From assembly GCA_030539285.1 (NCBI GenBank), contig JAUNSH010000003.1, positions 1 to 64,000 on the forward strand: DNA of 64,000 nt, given 5' to 3'. Source of the stretch: Eubacteriales bacterium. GTDB lineage: Bacteria > Bacillota > Clostridia > Oscillospirales > Oscillospiraceae. Below the pieces are notes generated by a model. The model saw nothing but the letters and a program-made list of their open reading frames with translations. It was not told where the DNA came from and made no database searches. Position 1 is the first letter of the stretch. Every line of letters begins with the position of its first letter. Both the position numbers and the translations under genes were made by a program. Positions 8,883 through 18,076 of the stretch are shown piece after piece.

Positions 8883-9836
8883 ATGGGCTTTGACGGGCTT
8901 TTGGGCAATGAAAGACTGAAAGAAAATCTGACAAAAAGCCTTTTGAAAGGCCATATTTCCCACTGCTATCTGGTTTCCGGTCCGGAAGGATCGGGCAAAC
9001 GTACGCTGGCGCGGCTGCTGGCGGCGGCGATCCTCTGTTCCGGAAGGGATAAACCCTGTGGGGTCTGTGCCCCCTGCCGGAAGGTGCTGGACGGCAATCA
9101 CCCGGACTACATCATTGTAGATGACCCGGAGAAGAAGACCGTGCCGGTGGAGCTGATCCGGCAGGCCCGGGCGGATATGTTTATCCAGCCCAACGAGTCG
9201 GAGCACAAAATTTACCAATTTCCCCGGGCGCAGGACATGGGCATCCCCGGACAGAATGCCCTGCTGAAGGTGTTGGAGGAGCCGCCAAGCTATGGTGTGT
9301 TTCTGCTGCTCACCGACAACCCGGCGAGGCTCCTGCCCACGGTGCGTTCCCGGTGCACAGAACTGAAAATGCAGGCATTATCCCCGGAGTGCCTTCAAAA
9401 ACAGCTCCGGGAGGACTTCCCCAAAGCATCCCCGGAGGATATCGAAGCGGCAGTGAGCCGCAGCGGGGGTTTTCTGGGGCAGGCCCGGACGCTTTTGGCG
9501 GAGGGCGCGGAGATCTCACCGCAAACGGAGCAGTTTGTCCAGGCCTTCGCCAGACGGGACGCGCTGCTGCTGACACAGGTCCTGGTGCCCATGGAAAAGT
9601 GGAAGCGGGAGGCCCTGTCGGAAACTCTTCGGCAATGGCTGGAAATTTTGGAGGGCGCGCTCATGAGCCGCAGCGGCGGCGGAGCGGTGTCCCCGCTTTC
9701 CCGGGAACTGGCCCAGCGAAGAACGGCGGCGGAGCTGTACAGCGGCGTCACCGCCCTGAAAAAGGCGCTGGATTACACACTCAGCAACGTTTCCCCGGCA
9801 GCCGTCTGCGGCTGGCTGAGTTGGGAATTACGATAA
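8883..9836 (+). CDS. holB: DNA polymerase III delta' subunit
   Basis: Clamp-loader subunit that helps open the sliding clamp. The 317-residue protein has a P-loop (VSGPEGSGKRT, about 31-41), the four-cysteine zinc site in ILCSGRDKPCGVCAPC, the GQNALLKVLEEPP motif and the SRC (arginine-finger type) motif in VRSRCTELKM. GGAGGTGGGGGC precedes ATG 8883. ricT follows after 11 bases, the same pair order as in Bacillus (holB-yaaT). Confidence 0.94.
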   Translation: MGFDGLLGNERLKENLTKSLLKGHISHCYLVSGPEGSGKRTLARLLAAAILCSGRDKPCGVCAPCRKVLDGNHPDYIIVDDPEKKTVPVELIRQARADMFIQPNESEHKIYQFPRAQDMGIPGQNALLKVLEEPPSYGVFLLLTDNPARLLPTVRSRCTELKMQALSPECLQKQLREDFPKASPEDIEAAVSRSGGFLGQARTLLAEGAEISPQTEQFVQAFARRDALLLTQVLVPMEKWKREALSETLRQWLEILEGALMSRSGGGAVSPLSRELAQRRTAAELYSGVTALKKALDYTLSNVSPAAVCGWLSWELR

Positions 9837-9847
9837 AAGGAGAACCT

Positions 9848-11086
9848 ATGGAACAGGAATTGAACAATACCCCGGAGGAGAACGTGGAGGTCGTAGACAT
9901 CCAGTTCCGCACCGGACAGAAAATCTACTATTTTGACCCCGATGGGAAGACCTTCCAGACCGGGGATCATGTCATTATCGACACGGCACGGGGGGCGGAG
10001 TACGGCACCTGTGCCGGGGGCAATCACCGCATCGCCCAGAAGGACGTTGTGGCCCCCTTGCGCAAGGTCCTGCGTAAGGCCACGGCGCAAGATGAGCGCG
10101 TTGCGGCAGACAACCGGGCCAAGGAAAAGCGGGCCTACGACATCTGCATGGAAAAGATCGCGGAGCATGGGCTGGACATGCAGCTGGTGTCCGCGGAGGT
10201 GGCCTTCGACGGCAGCAAGATCCTGTTCTATTTCACCGCCGACGAGCGGGTGGATTTCCGGGAGTTGGTGAAAAATCTGGCCTCCATTTTCCATACCCGT
10301 ATCGAGCTGCGGCAGATCGGCGTCCGGGACAAGGCGAAAATGGTGGGAGGCCTGGGCATCTGCGGCCGGCCCTTCTGCTGCGCCAGTTTCCTGGATGATT
10401 TCCAGCCGGTATCCATCAAAATGGCGAAAACCCAGAACCTGTCTCTGAATCCCACCAAAATTTCCGGTACCTGCGGCCGGCTCATGTGCTGCCTGAAATA
10501 CGAGCAGGACACCTATGAGGATCTGATCCGCACCAGTCCGAAGCTCGAATCCTTCGTGGATACTCCCGAGGGCCGGGGCACCGTGGTGGAGCTTGACCTG
10601 CTGCGCCAGCGGGTGAAGGTGCGCATGGAGGACAGCCCGGAGACGGTGAGCGTCTTCGCCAATACCGACATCGCCGTACTGCGCAGCGGCAAGGCCAGAA
10701 AGAACGACCCGCCCATTCCTGCCGATTTGGCGCCCATTTCCGGCAATGGCAAGCGGGTGCGCAAGGAGGAGCCGGAGAAGGACTCCATGATTTTGGAGCC
10801 CATCCGCTTCCGCTACAGCACCGAGTCCGTGGTGACGGAGGAGACCCCGGCAGCCCCGGAGCAGCCGGAGCAGAAGCCCAACCGACGCCGCCGCAAGCCC
10901 CAGGCAGACACGACCAAGGAGCCGAAGCCGGAGCCGCAGCCCAAGCAGGAAAAGCCAAAGCAGAAGGCCGCACCTGTGCAGGAAGGGGAAAATCAGGAGC
11001 GCTCCGAGAAAAAGCCTCCCCGCCGCCGCTCCAATTACCGCCGCCGGAAGCCGAAGACCCAAAGCGGCGGACAGGAGAACACGTAA
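9848..11086 (+). CDS. ricT: PSP1-domain protein RicT (YaaT)
   Basis: Homologue of Bacillus YaaT/RicT, part of an iron-sulfur RicAFT complex that affects mRNA processing by RNase Y and entry into sporulation. The start is ATG 9848 behind AAAAGGAGAACCT; the open frame extends far upstream inside holB but is a shadow there. The 412-residue protein has the PSP1 region with the conserved cysteines in LGICGRPFCCASFL and SGTCGRLMCCLKYE. From about residue 300 there is a long Pro/Glu/Lys/Arg-rich, probably disordered tail (NRRRRKPQADTTKEPKPEPQ), longer than in Bacillus. Function in this organism is inferred from family. Confidence 0.9.
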   Translation: MEQELNNTPEENVEVVDIQFRTGQKIYYFDPDGKTFQTGDHVIIDTARGAEYGTCAGGNHRIAQKDVVAPLRKVLRKATAQDERVAADNRAKEKRAYDICMEKIAEHGLDMQLVSAEVAFDGSKILFYFTADERVDFRELVKNLASIFHTRIELRQIGVRDKAKMVGGLGICGRPFCCASFLDDFQPVSIKMAKTQNLSLNPTKISGTCGRLMCCLKYEQDTYEDLIRTSPKLESFVDTPEGRGTVVELDLLRQRVKVRMEDSPETVSVFANTDIAVLRSGKARKNDPPIPADLAPISGNGKRVRKEEPEKDSMILEPIRFRYSTESVVTEETPAAPEQPEQKPNRRRRKPQADTTKEPKPEPQPKQEKPKQKAAPVQEGENQERSEKKPPRRRSNYRRRKPKTQSGGQENT

Positions 11087-11098
11087 GGAGACTCGAAA

Positions 11099-13102
11099 AT
11101 GCGCTGGAAAGAAAAACTGGGGAAGTACCCCATTCCGGTTTGGCTGTTCGCGGTGGTCACGGTACTTTACTGCGAGAGCCTGCTGCATCTTTGGACCATG
11201 GAGTCCTTCTCCGCCGGGCGGTTTGCCGCGGTGCTGGCGTTCGCTCTGGGCTTCGGCGGCATCCTCGGGCTGATCCTCAGCTTCCTCGGCGGAAGGAAGT
11301 GGAGCAAGTGGATCAGCGCCGGGCTGATGACGCTGCTGACCATTGTTTATATCGTTGAATATTTTGTCAACGATGCCTATATGTGCTATATGCCCCTGGC
11401 CACGCTGCTTAGCGGTGCCCAGGGAGTGGCCACGGACTTTGGCGGCATTGTGGTGCGTCTGATCGCCCAGAACCTGTGGCGGATCCTGGTGTTCCTCCTG
11501 CCGCCGGCTCTCTACGCCCTGCTGGCCGCGCCTGTGGAGACCCGCTGGCGGACACGGGGCTTTCTGCTGGCGGGGGTCGCTGCCGCCTATTGTCTGAGCT
11601 TTGGCATCGTGCAGGGTGTCGGCACCGACGCGGAGCGGATGAACGATGCCTATAATTTTGACAGCGCGGTCCGCTGCTTCGGCCTGAACGTGGGCACGGT
11701 GCTGGAACAGACCCACAGCGCCATGCCGGAAACGGCCGAGGTGGAATTTATCCCGGTCGAGATCCCTCAGACGCAGCCTGCCCCGGAAGCGTCGGAGACG
11801 TTGGAGGAGCCGGTGGTCTATGAGCCGAACATCATGGACTTTGACTTTGAGGCGCTGGCGCAGAGTGAGGGCAATTCCGGCGTGGCGTCGGTCTACCGCT
11901 ATGTCAGCACGGTGCAGCCCACCATGAAAAATGAGTACACCGGGCTGTTTGCCGGGAAAAACCTGATCCTGATCACCGCCGAGGCCTTTACCTCTGAGGT
12001 GATCGACGAGGAGCGCACCCCCACGCTGTACCGGATGGCTGCCCAGGGCATCCAGTTCCGGGATTACTACCAGCCCGCCTGGGGCGCCAGTACTACCTCG
12101 GGAGAATTTTCCAATCTGATCGGCATTGTGCCTACCACGGCGGGAATGTGTATGAAGGAGGCGATCCAGCAGGATCTTTTCCTGACCATGGGCCACCAGC
12201 TGCAGGCTCAGAACTATTACAGCGCGGCCTATCACAATCACAACAAGGATTTCTACGACCGGGACAAGACCCACACAGAGCTGGGCTATGACCGCTTCCT
12301 GGCGCTTTACGGCGGACTGGAAGGCGTTCAGGCGGTATTCCCGGAAAGCGATCTGGAAATGATCGATGCGACGGTGCCCCAGTACATTGACCAGCAGCCC
12401 TTCAGCATCTACTATATGACGGTCAGCGGTCACTGCATGTACTCCCAGAAGGAAAACGCCATGGCGAGGAAAAACTACGACGTGGTGGCGGACATGGACT
12501 GCTGCGAGGCGGTGAAGTGCTACTACGCGTCCCAGCAGGAGCTGGAATATGCCATGCAGTCGCTGGTGGAGCAGCTGGAAGAAGCGGGCATTGCCGACGA
12601 TACCGTTATCGTCATCGCCACGGACCACTATCCCTATGGCCTGGAGCGCAGCGGCACCTGGCGCAACACCTCCGACTATCTGGCGGAGCTGTATGGCGTG
12701 GACAGCTACGACAAGTTCGTCCGGGATCACAGCACCCTGATCATCTGGAGCGGCTGTCTGGAGGGGAAGAATATCGTGGTGGACGAACCGGTGTACAGCC
12801 TGGACATCCTGCCCACCCTGTCCAACCTCTTCGGACTGGATTACGACTCCCGGCTGCTGGTGGGCCGGGACGTGTTCTCCGGGGAAAGCCCGCTGGTGCT
12901 CTGGCCGGATTTCAGCTGGAAAACCGACAAGGGCACCTATGATGCCCAGAACGGGACCTTCACCCCGGCGGAAGGGCAGACCGTGGACGAGGAGTATATT
13001 ACAATAGTAAAAAACATCGTCCGCAACAAGATCGACTACTCCCGTCAGGTGCAGAATCTGGATTACTTCAATTATCTGTCCAAAGCCAGACAGGAACAAT
13101 AA
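11099..13102 (+). CDS. LTA-synthase-like phosphoglycerol transferase / sulfatase-fold membrane protein
   Basis: Transfers glycerol-phosphate or a similar group to cell-surface polymers in characterised relatives. The 667-residue protein begins with about five hydrophobic segments (roughly 12-30, 40-62, 70-95, 115-140, 150-175), then an extracellular linker rich in Pro/Glu. The alkaline-phosphatase-superfamily domain starts at NLILITAEAFTSEV, has the candidate catalytic Thr in WGASTTSGEF and the metal-binding segments YYMTVSGHCMY and VIVIATDHYPYG. It follows ricT by 12 bases and is closed by a strong terminator. It could make lipoteichoic acid or modify another polymer. Confidence 0.88.
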   Translation: MRWKEKLGKYPIPVWLFAVVTVLYCESLLHLWTMESFSAGRFAAVLAFALGFGGILGLILSFLGGRKWSKWISAGLMTLLTIVYIVEYFVNDAYMCYMPLATLLSGAQGVATDFGGIVVRLIAQNLWRILVFLLPPALYALLAAPVETRWRTRGFLLAGVAAAYCLSFGIVQGVGTDAERMNDAYNFDSAVRCFGLNVGTVLEQTHSAMPETAEVEFIPVEIPQTQPAPEASETLEEPVVYEPNIMDFDFEALAQSEGNSGVASVYRYVSTVQPTMKNEYTGLFAGKNLILITAEAFTSEVIDEERTPTLYRMAAQGIQFRDYYQPAWGASTTSGEFSNLIGIVPTTAGMCMKEAIQQDLFLTMGHQLQAQNYYSAAYHNHNKDFYDRDKTHTELGYDRFLALYGGLEGVQAVFPESDLEMIDATVPQYIDQQPFSIYYMTVSGHCMYSQKENAMARKNYDVVADMDCCEAVKCYYASQQELEYAMQSLVEQLEEAGIADDTVIVIATDHYPYGLERSGTWRNTSDYLAELYGVDSYDKFVRDHSTLIIWSGCLEGKNIVVDEPVYSLDILPTLSNLFGLDYDSRLLVGRDVFSGESPLVLWPDFSWKTDKGTYDAQNGTFTPAEGQTVDEEYITIVKNIVRNKIDYSRQVQNLDYFNYLSKARQEQ

Positions 13103-13107
13103 ACCAA

Positions 13108-13134
13108 TGCCCCGCCGGTGAAACCGGCGGGGCA
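13108..13134. terminator. Bidirectional terminator between two convergent genes
   Basis: Perfect 12-bp stem TGCCCCGCCGGT, loop GAA, between the LTA-synthase-like gene (plus) and the GHL-type gene (minus). The U-tracts are poor on both sides. Confidence 0.7.
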
Positions 13135-13146
13135 CTCATATTCGTA

Positions 13147-14196
13147 TCAACCGCTTTTCCTGTTTTCCACTTCCTCCGCCACATTCAGCGAGCGCATGAC
13201 GCTGTACTTGTCGTAGCGGGTGTCGCCGGTTTCCGACAGGAACACCAGCCGGATCTCCGGATCCTCAAAGGTGACCTGACTGACCGTGCTGCTGACGCTG
13301 CCGGCATCCACGTTGTCCAGATAGATGCGGCACCGCTCGTCGGGTAGCTGGAAGCTGGGGTCGTCTACGCCGAAGGAGATCACGAATTTGCTGGAAGCGC
13401 AGGCCTCCACGATCTTCTTGGCGGCGGACTGCAGGGCCTCCGTTTTGTCGCCGCTGAAAATGTACTGCTCCGACTTGGGGAAGCGGAAATTGTCCAGAAG
13501 AACCTCGTCAAAGCCCATTTCCTTCAGTTCCAGCACCACGGAGGAGATCCAGGTGATGGTGGTGGCGTTGGTGGGATCCAGCCAGTACATGCCGCCCTCG
13601 TCCATCCACAGGCCTGCCCGGCTGAGCATGTACAGGCCGCTTGACACGTGGTTTTCGCCGAAGGTACGGTCCCGGAAAGCGCTGATCCGAGCGATCTTGT
13701 AGAAGCCCTTTTTGTCAATGCGATCCAGCAGCTGTTCCACGCCCTGAATGTTGGTGCTCTGGGAGGTGATGGCCTCGCTGAGCTTGGAGTTATAGAAGAA
13801 GGTGCCGAAGGGGCCTTTCATGTCCACCATGATGGGCGTGCTGTTGGGCAAACGCTCCACCTGCAGCATCACGTTGTCCAGGTCCTCCTTGTACATATCG
13901 CTGGTGATGTAGTAGCCGGCAAGCTGAGTCATTTCCTTGGCGGTGTCGATGGCGTCCGCGCCTTCGTTGTAGAAGATGGAGACCTCCACATTGGACTTGG
14001 ACGGGGAGGCCTCCACGCCCGAGATCTCATAGGAGGACTGGTTAAAGTCCAGCTTCGCGCCACTGCTGGTGTAGACCACGTAGCGCTGGAGCCACACGAC
14101 CCAGCACAGCCAGACGATCAGAAATACCAGCAGAAGAATCAGCGCGGCAACGCCGATCCGGTTCAGAATTCTCCGGTGCCGGTAGGGAATACTCAT
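13147..14196 (-). CDS. GHL-type putative glycoside hydrolase (DUF4015 family), membrane-anchored
   Basis: The 349-residue protein starts at ATG 14196 behind GGAGGTT; the first residues are SIPYRHRRILNRIG, followed by a hydrophobic anchor at about 12-33. The rest resembles the DUF4015/GHL putative glycosidase family: KIARISAFRDRTFG, then MYWLDPTNATTI (the W.DP motif) and KEMGFDEVLLDNFRFPKS, which matches the family's GFDEIQ.DY.RFP active-site-like strand. Substrate and activity are unknown. It overlaps prmA by four bases (ATGA), so the two are translationally coupled although their roles look unrelated. Confidence 0.82.
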   Translation of the reverse strand: MSIPYRHRRILNRIGVAALILLLVFLIVWLCWVVWLQRYVVYTSSGAKLDFNQSSYEISGVEASPSKSNVEVSIFYNEGADAIDTAKEMTQLAGYYITSDMYKEDLDNVMLQVERLPNSTPIMVDMKGPFGTFFYNSKLSEAITSQSTNIQGVEQLLDRIDKKGFYKIARISAFRDRTFGENHVSSGLYMLSRAGLWMDEGGMYWLDPTNATTITWISSVVLELKEMGFDEVLLDNFRFPKSEQYIFSGDKTEALQSAAKKIVEACASSKFVISFGVDDPSFQLPDERCRIYLDNVDAGSVSSTVSQVTFEDPEIRLVFLSETGDTRYDKYSVMRSLNVAEEVENRKSG

Positions 14197-15134
14197 AGGG
14201 AACCTCCTTCTTTCGCCGTGACGCAGCGCCACTCCTCCTTGGAACGGACGGCGGTCACAGTCAGACCCGCACTTTCCAGGGCGTCAGTGACATCCGCCAG
14301 ACGGCTGTCCAGAATGCCGGAGCAGATCAGCACCGTTTTCTCTGTCATAAAGTCGGGCAGGATGGGGGACAGGCCGATGATCACGTCGGCAACGATGTTC
14401 ACCAGCAGCAGGTCATAGTCCTTCTGTGCCAAGGTACGCATCAGGGTCTTGTCCTCGGTGACGTTGCCGGTGAGGGCAGTGAAGGCGGGGGCGGTGAAGC
14501 CGTTGTAGGCGGCGTTCTCCCGGGCGATGTCCTCAGCCTTGGGGTCAATGTCTACGCCCACGGCACTTTCCGCGCCCAGACGCAGGGCGGCGATGGACAG
14601 AATGCCGCTGCCGCTGCCCAGGTCCAGACAGTGGAAGCCGGGGCGCATCGTTTTCTCCATGGTTTCCATGACCATCTGGGTAGAGGGGTGCGCGCCGGTG
14701 CCGAAGGTCAGACCGGGATCCAGAATGATCTTTTTCCGATCCGTTTCCGTGTCTTCCAGCCAGTAGGGCAGCACCACCAGAGAGGACCCCACTTCCTGCG
14801 GGGGATAACTGTCCTTCCAGCTCTCCTCCCAGTTGGTATCCGGCAGGGGGACGGCCTGCATGGTCAGCCCCAAACCGGAGACGGTATCCCGCAGGCGGGC
14901 CATGCCGGCTTCGTCGGTGTCCTCAAGATACAGCTTGATCCGGGACAACCCTTCCAGCTTCTGCTGGAAATCCTCGTCAATATAGTCCCAATATGCCCGG
15001 TTTTCCTCCAAAAAAGTCTCAAATTCCGCCTGATCCTCGATGACCAGATCGGAAAAGCCCCGGGCCGTCAGCCGCGCTGCCACGGTATCCACCGTATCCG
15101 CCGCCGTGTCCACGGTAATTTCCAGCCACGCCAT
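14193..15134 (-). CDS. prmA: Ribosomal protein L11 methyltransferase
   Basis: SAM-dependent trimethylation of L11. The 313-residue protein has an N-terminal substrate-recognition domain (MAWLEITVDTAADTVDTVAA) and a Rossmann methyltransferase domain with DPGLTFGTGAHPSTQM and the SAM loop CLDLGSGSGILSIAALRLGA. LLVNIVADV is the post-loop active-site motif. The ribosome-binding site AAAGGAG is present upstream of ATG 15134. It is the first gene of a two-gene minus-strand unit with the GHL-type gene. Confidence 0.95.
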   Translation of the reverse strand: MAWLEITVDTAADTVDTVAARLTARGFSDLVIEDQAEFETFLEENRAYWDYIDEDFQQKLEGLSRIKLYLEDTDEAGMARLRDTVSGLGLTMQAVPLPDTNWEESWKDSYPPQEVGSSLVVLPYWLEDTETDRKKIILDPGLTFGTGAHPSTQMVMETMEKTMRPGFHCLDLGSGSGILSIAALRLGAESAVGVDIDPKAEDIARENAAYNGFTAPAFTALTGNVTEDKTLMRTLAQKDYDLLLVNIVADVIIGLSPILPDFMTEKTVLICSGILDSRLADVTDALESAGLTVTAVRSKEEWRCVTAKEGGSL

Positions 15135-15266
15135 AATTTTCTCTCCTTTTGCGTCGTTTCTCTATTCTAACGCAAAGGCCGAAAAAACACAACAGAAAAA
15201 CTCTTAAATTTTTGTGTCCTACTTCCTATTTACAAAAAAATGGTATATAATACCTTACAATGTGTA

Positions 15267-15394
15267 TTGTAGGGCGGGGACTTGCCCCTGCCGCATGGCT
15301 CCCCTCTTAGGGGAGCTGTCAGCGAAAGCTGACTGAGGGGCACTGTGTTGCCCCGCGGCTTCGCGGACGGCGGGGTCATAACCCCGCCCTACGA
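15267..15394. repeat. Composite palindromic repeat upstream of yfmF
   Basis: Outer ends TTGTAGGGCGGGG and CCCCGCCCTACG frame an inner, different repeat block (GGCTCCCC...GGGGAGC and TCAGCGAAAGCTGACTGAGG). It looks like one repeat inserted in another. It fills most of the 279-base gap between prmA and yfmF; a TATAAT-like box at 15246-15251 lies just outside it and may belong to the yfmF promoter. Confidence 0.75.
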
Positions 15395-15413
15395 ATGAAA
15401 TAGGAGCTAATTT

Positions 15414-16679
15414 ATGGTAAAGACCACAACCATCGCTCCCGGTGTGACGCTGCGTTACGTCCGGGATACCCGATTCAAGCAGGGCGGTTTCAGCTTCCAG
15501 CTGGTGCGGCCTATGTGTAAAGAGGAAGCGGCGAAAAACGCCCTTCTGCCCGCTGTTCTTCTCCGGGGTACCAAAAACTGTCCCGATCTGCGGGCCGTGA
15601 CCCAACGGCTGGACGAATTGTACGGCGCTGCTGTCAGCCCGCTGGTACGCCGGGTGGGAGATTACCAGACCACCGGCCTGTATTGCGGCTTCATGGACGA
15701 CCGGTTCGCGCTGCCCGGAGACCGGGTGCTTTTCCCCATGCTGGATTTTCTGCGGGAGCTGCTGCTGGATTCCTCGTTGGAGAATGGAGCGTTTTTGCCG
15801 GACTTTGTGGAAAGCGAAAAGAAAAACCTGATCTCCACCATTGAGTCTGACCGCAATGACAAGCGGCTGTACGCCATGCAGCGGCTGCTGCGGACTATGT
15901 GCGCGGGGGATTCCTTTGGCATTCCCCGTCTGGGAGAGATCGGGGACGTGGCGGCCATTACCCCGGAAGCGCTGACAAAGCACTACCGGGAAATTTTGCG
16001 CACCAGCCCCATGGAGCTTTTCTACGTGGGCAGCGCTGCGGAGGAACAGGTGACTGACGCGGTCCGCCCTCTGCTGGATTCTCTGGAACGCGCGCCCATA
16101 GAGCTGCCGGCCCAGACCGCCTTTACGCCGGGACAGGGGCAGGATATGACCGAAACCCTGGACGTGGCCCAGGGCAAGCTGTGCATGGGCTTCAGTACGC
16201 CCATCACCAACCGCAGCCGGTCGCTTCCCGCCATGCAGATGTTTAACGTGATCTTCGGCGGGGGCATGACCAGCAAGCTGTTCCAGAACGTCCGGGAGAA
16301 AATGAGCCTGTGCTATTCCATCGACGCGGCCTACTACGGGGCCAAGGGCATTGTGCTGGTGAATGCGGGCATCGATTTTGACAAGGAGACCATCACCCGG
16401 CAGGAAATTCTCAAGCAGCTGGATGCCTGCCGGAAGGGGGATATTTCGGAGGCGGAGATGACCGCCGCCCGACAGGCCCTGCTGTCCAGTCTGCGCAGTG
16501 TGCAGGATTCCCCCGGCTCCATCGAGAACTTTTATTCCACCGCGGCCCTCAGCGGGCTGGTTTACAGCCGGCAAGGCTATATGGACGCGGTAGAAAAAGT
16601 GACGCTGGACGATGTGGTGAACTGCGCGGGCAGCGTGAAGCTGAACACCACCTATTTCCTGAAAGGAGGGAGCAGATGA
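15414..16679 (+). CDS. yfmF: M16-family peptidase homologue, YfmF type (inactive subunit)
   Basis: The 421-residue protein has the M16 double-domain layout but lacks the HxxEH zinc motif, with CKEEAAKNALLPAVLLRGT where the active site would be. The glycine-rich second-half motif is present (NVIFGGGMTSKLFQNVREK). This pattern, and the overlapping active partner downstream, matches the YfmF/YfmH pair linked in Bacillus to the 5-aminopentanol modification of elongation factor P. Its role here is inferred from that pairing. The last four bases overlap the start of yfmH (ATGA). Confidence 0.87.
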   Translation: MVKTTTIAPGVTLRYVRDTRFKQGGFSFQLVRPMCKEEAAKNALLPAVLLRGTKNCPDLRAVTQRLDELYGAAVSPLVRRVGDYQTTGLYCGFMDDRFALPGDRVLFPMLDFLRELLLDSSLENGAFLPDFVESEKKNLISTIESDRNDKRLYAMQRLLRTMCAGDSFGIPRLGEIGDVAAITPEALTKHYREILRTSPMELFYVGSAAEEQVTDAVRPLLDSLERAPIELPAQTAFTPGQGQDMTETLDVAQGKLCMGFSTPITNRSRSLPAMQMFNVIFGGGMTSKLFQNVREKMSLCYSIDAAYYGAKGIVLVNAGIDFDKETITRQEILKQLDACRKGDISEAEMTAARQALLSSLRSVQDSPGSIENFYSTAALSGLVYSRQGYMDAVEKVTLDDVVNCAGSVKLNTTYFLKGGSR

Positions 16680-17956
16680 CACGGATCGACTATCCGGAAC
16701 TGGACGAGACGCTCTACCGTCAGACCCTCCCCAACGGTCTGACGGTGTGCGTGGTGCCCCGGAAGGGCTTTACCAAAAGCCTTGCCTATTTTGTCACGGA
16801 CTACGGCTCCGTTCACACGGAATATGCCCTCGATGGAAAGTACGATCAGGCTCCCGCCGGGGTTGCCCACTATTTGGAGCATAAAATGTTCGACCTTCCC
16901 GGAGACCGGGACGTTTCCGCGGAATTTGCCGCCCTGGGCGCGGGCACCAACGCCTTTACCAGCTATGACATGACCGCCTACTATTTTTCCTGCACGGAAA
17001 ATTTTGAAGAGTGTCTGAAATTACTGCTGGAATTCGTATCCACTCCTTATTTTACCAAGGAAAGCGTGGAAAAGGAGCGGGGCATCATCGATCAGGAGAT
17101 CGGCATGAATGAGGATGCCCCGGACAGTGTGGTGTTCGAGAACCTGATGCAGGCCATGTATGAAAATCACCCTATCCGGGTGCCGATTTTGGGCACCAGC
17201 GAAACCATCCGGGAAATTACCCCGGAAGTGCTGTACAGCTGCCACCGGGCCTTCTACGCCCCCGGCAATATGCTGCTGTGCGTTGTCGGTGACGTGGAGC
17301 CGGAAGCTGTGGCGCGCATCGCGGAGGAACAGCTGGGCAGCGAAAAACTGCCCGTTGGTGAAAAATGCAGGGACTGGGCCGAGCCTATGACCTGTCCTCA
17401 GTCCGAGGTCACCGCCAAAATGGAGGTGGCCATGCCCATGTTCAATCTGGCCTTCAAGTGTGAGCCGCTGGGAAGGGGAGACGACGCCATCCGGGAGGAA
17501 ATGGTGGCGGATCTGGCGGCGGAGGCCCTGTTTGGAGAATCCTCGGAGCTGTATTTGAAGCTCTATGAGGAAGGTATCATCGATTCCTCCTTCGGCGGCG
17601 GTTTTGAGACCATCGACGGCTGCGCCATGCTCCTGTGCTCCGGCGACAGCGAGGACGCTTACGCCGTCCGGGAAGCCATCCTGTCTCAGGGGGAGAAGCT
17701 GACCCGGGAGGGACTGCCGGAAGCCGATTTTCTTCGCATGAAGCGCAGTGCGCTGGGCCGCCGTATCCGGAGCCTTGACAGCTTCGATGCCACCTGTTTC
17801 CGGGTCTGTGCCTACCATTTTTCCGATTTCGACTATTTCCGCTTCCCGGAGGTCTACCGGCAGATCACCGCTGATGAGATCATCGCGTTCCTGGGGCGTG
17901 TGATCAAACGGGAGCGGTGCTGTTTATCCATCATTGACCCCATCGACGTCCGGTAG
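16676..17956 (+). CDS. yfmH: M16-family metallopeptidase, YfmH type (active subunit)
   Basis: Zinc peptidase partner of YfmF. The 426-residue protein carries the inverted zinc motif in VAHYLEHKMFD (HxxEH) at about residues 63-67 and the distal glutamate region EKERGIIDQEIGMNEDAPD, which are complete. The second M16 domain follows from about 210. The stop codon TAG (17954-17956) lies inside the first bases of a palindromic repeat (CGGTAGGGGC), so the repeat appears to have set the C-terminus VR. Confidence 0.9.
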   Translation: MTRIDYPELDETLYRQTLPNGLTVCVVPRKGFTKSLAYFVTDYGSVHTEYALDGKYDQAPAGVAHYLEHKMFDLPGDRDVSAEFAALGAGTNAFTSYDMTAYYFSCTENFEECLKLLLEFVSTPYFTKESVEKERGIIDQEIGMNEDAPDSVVFENLMQAMYENHPIRVPILGTSETIREITPEVLYSCHRAFYAPGNMLLCVVGDVEPEAVARIAEEQLGSEKLPVGEKCRDWAEPMTCPQSEVTAKMEVAMPMFNLAFKCEPLGRGDDAIREEMVADLAAEALFGESSELYLKLYEEGIIDSSFGGGFETIDGCAMLLCSGDSEDAYAVREAILSQGEKLTREGLPEADFLRMKRSALGRRIRSLDSFDATCFRVCAYHFSDFDYFRFPEVYRQITADEIIAFLGRVIKRERCCLSIIDPIDVR

Positions 17957-18045
17957 GGGCGGGTCATTGACCCGCCCGTCCACAAAGCGGAATTTGGGGA
18001 AACGAGCGGCTTCGCCGATGGGAGGGTCAATGACCCTCCCCTACG
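17953..18045. repeat. Palindromic repeat that supplies the yfmH stop codon
   Basis: Left end GTAGGGGCGGGTCATTGACC, right end GGGTCAATGACCCTCCCCTAC. A close relative lies at 48315-48402. The TAG of the left end is the yfmH stop codon. Confidence 0.85.
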
Positions 18046-18076
18046 TTCAGTCTGATACACAAGGAGACGAAAAACC

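Noticed and set aside
9773..13135. Very long open frame on the minus strand opposite ricT and the LTA-synthase-like gene
   Set aside because: It has no recognisable domain, is rich in His/Arg/Gly as expected for an antisense frame in GC-rich coding DNA, and both genes on the plus strand are well supported. The same reasoning removes the long antisense frames opposite carB (53803-56859), the molybdoenzyme (34741-37470), aspS (44794-46599) and the FliB/DivIVA-like genes (61430-63205).
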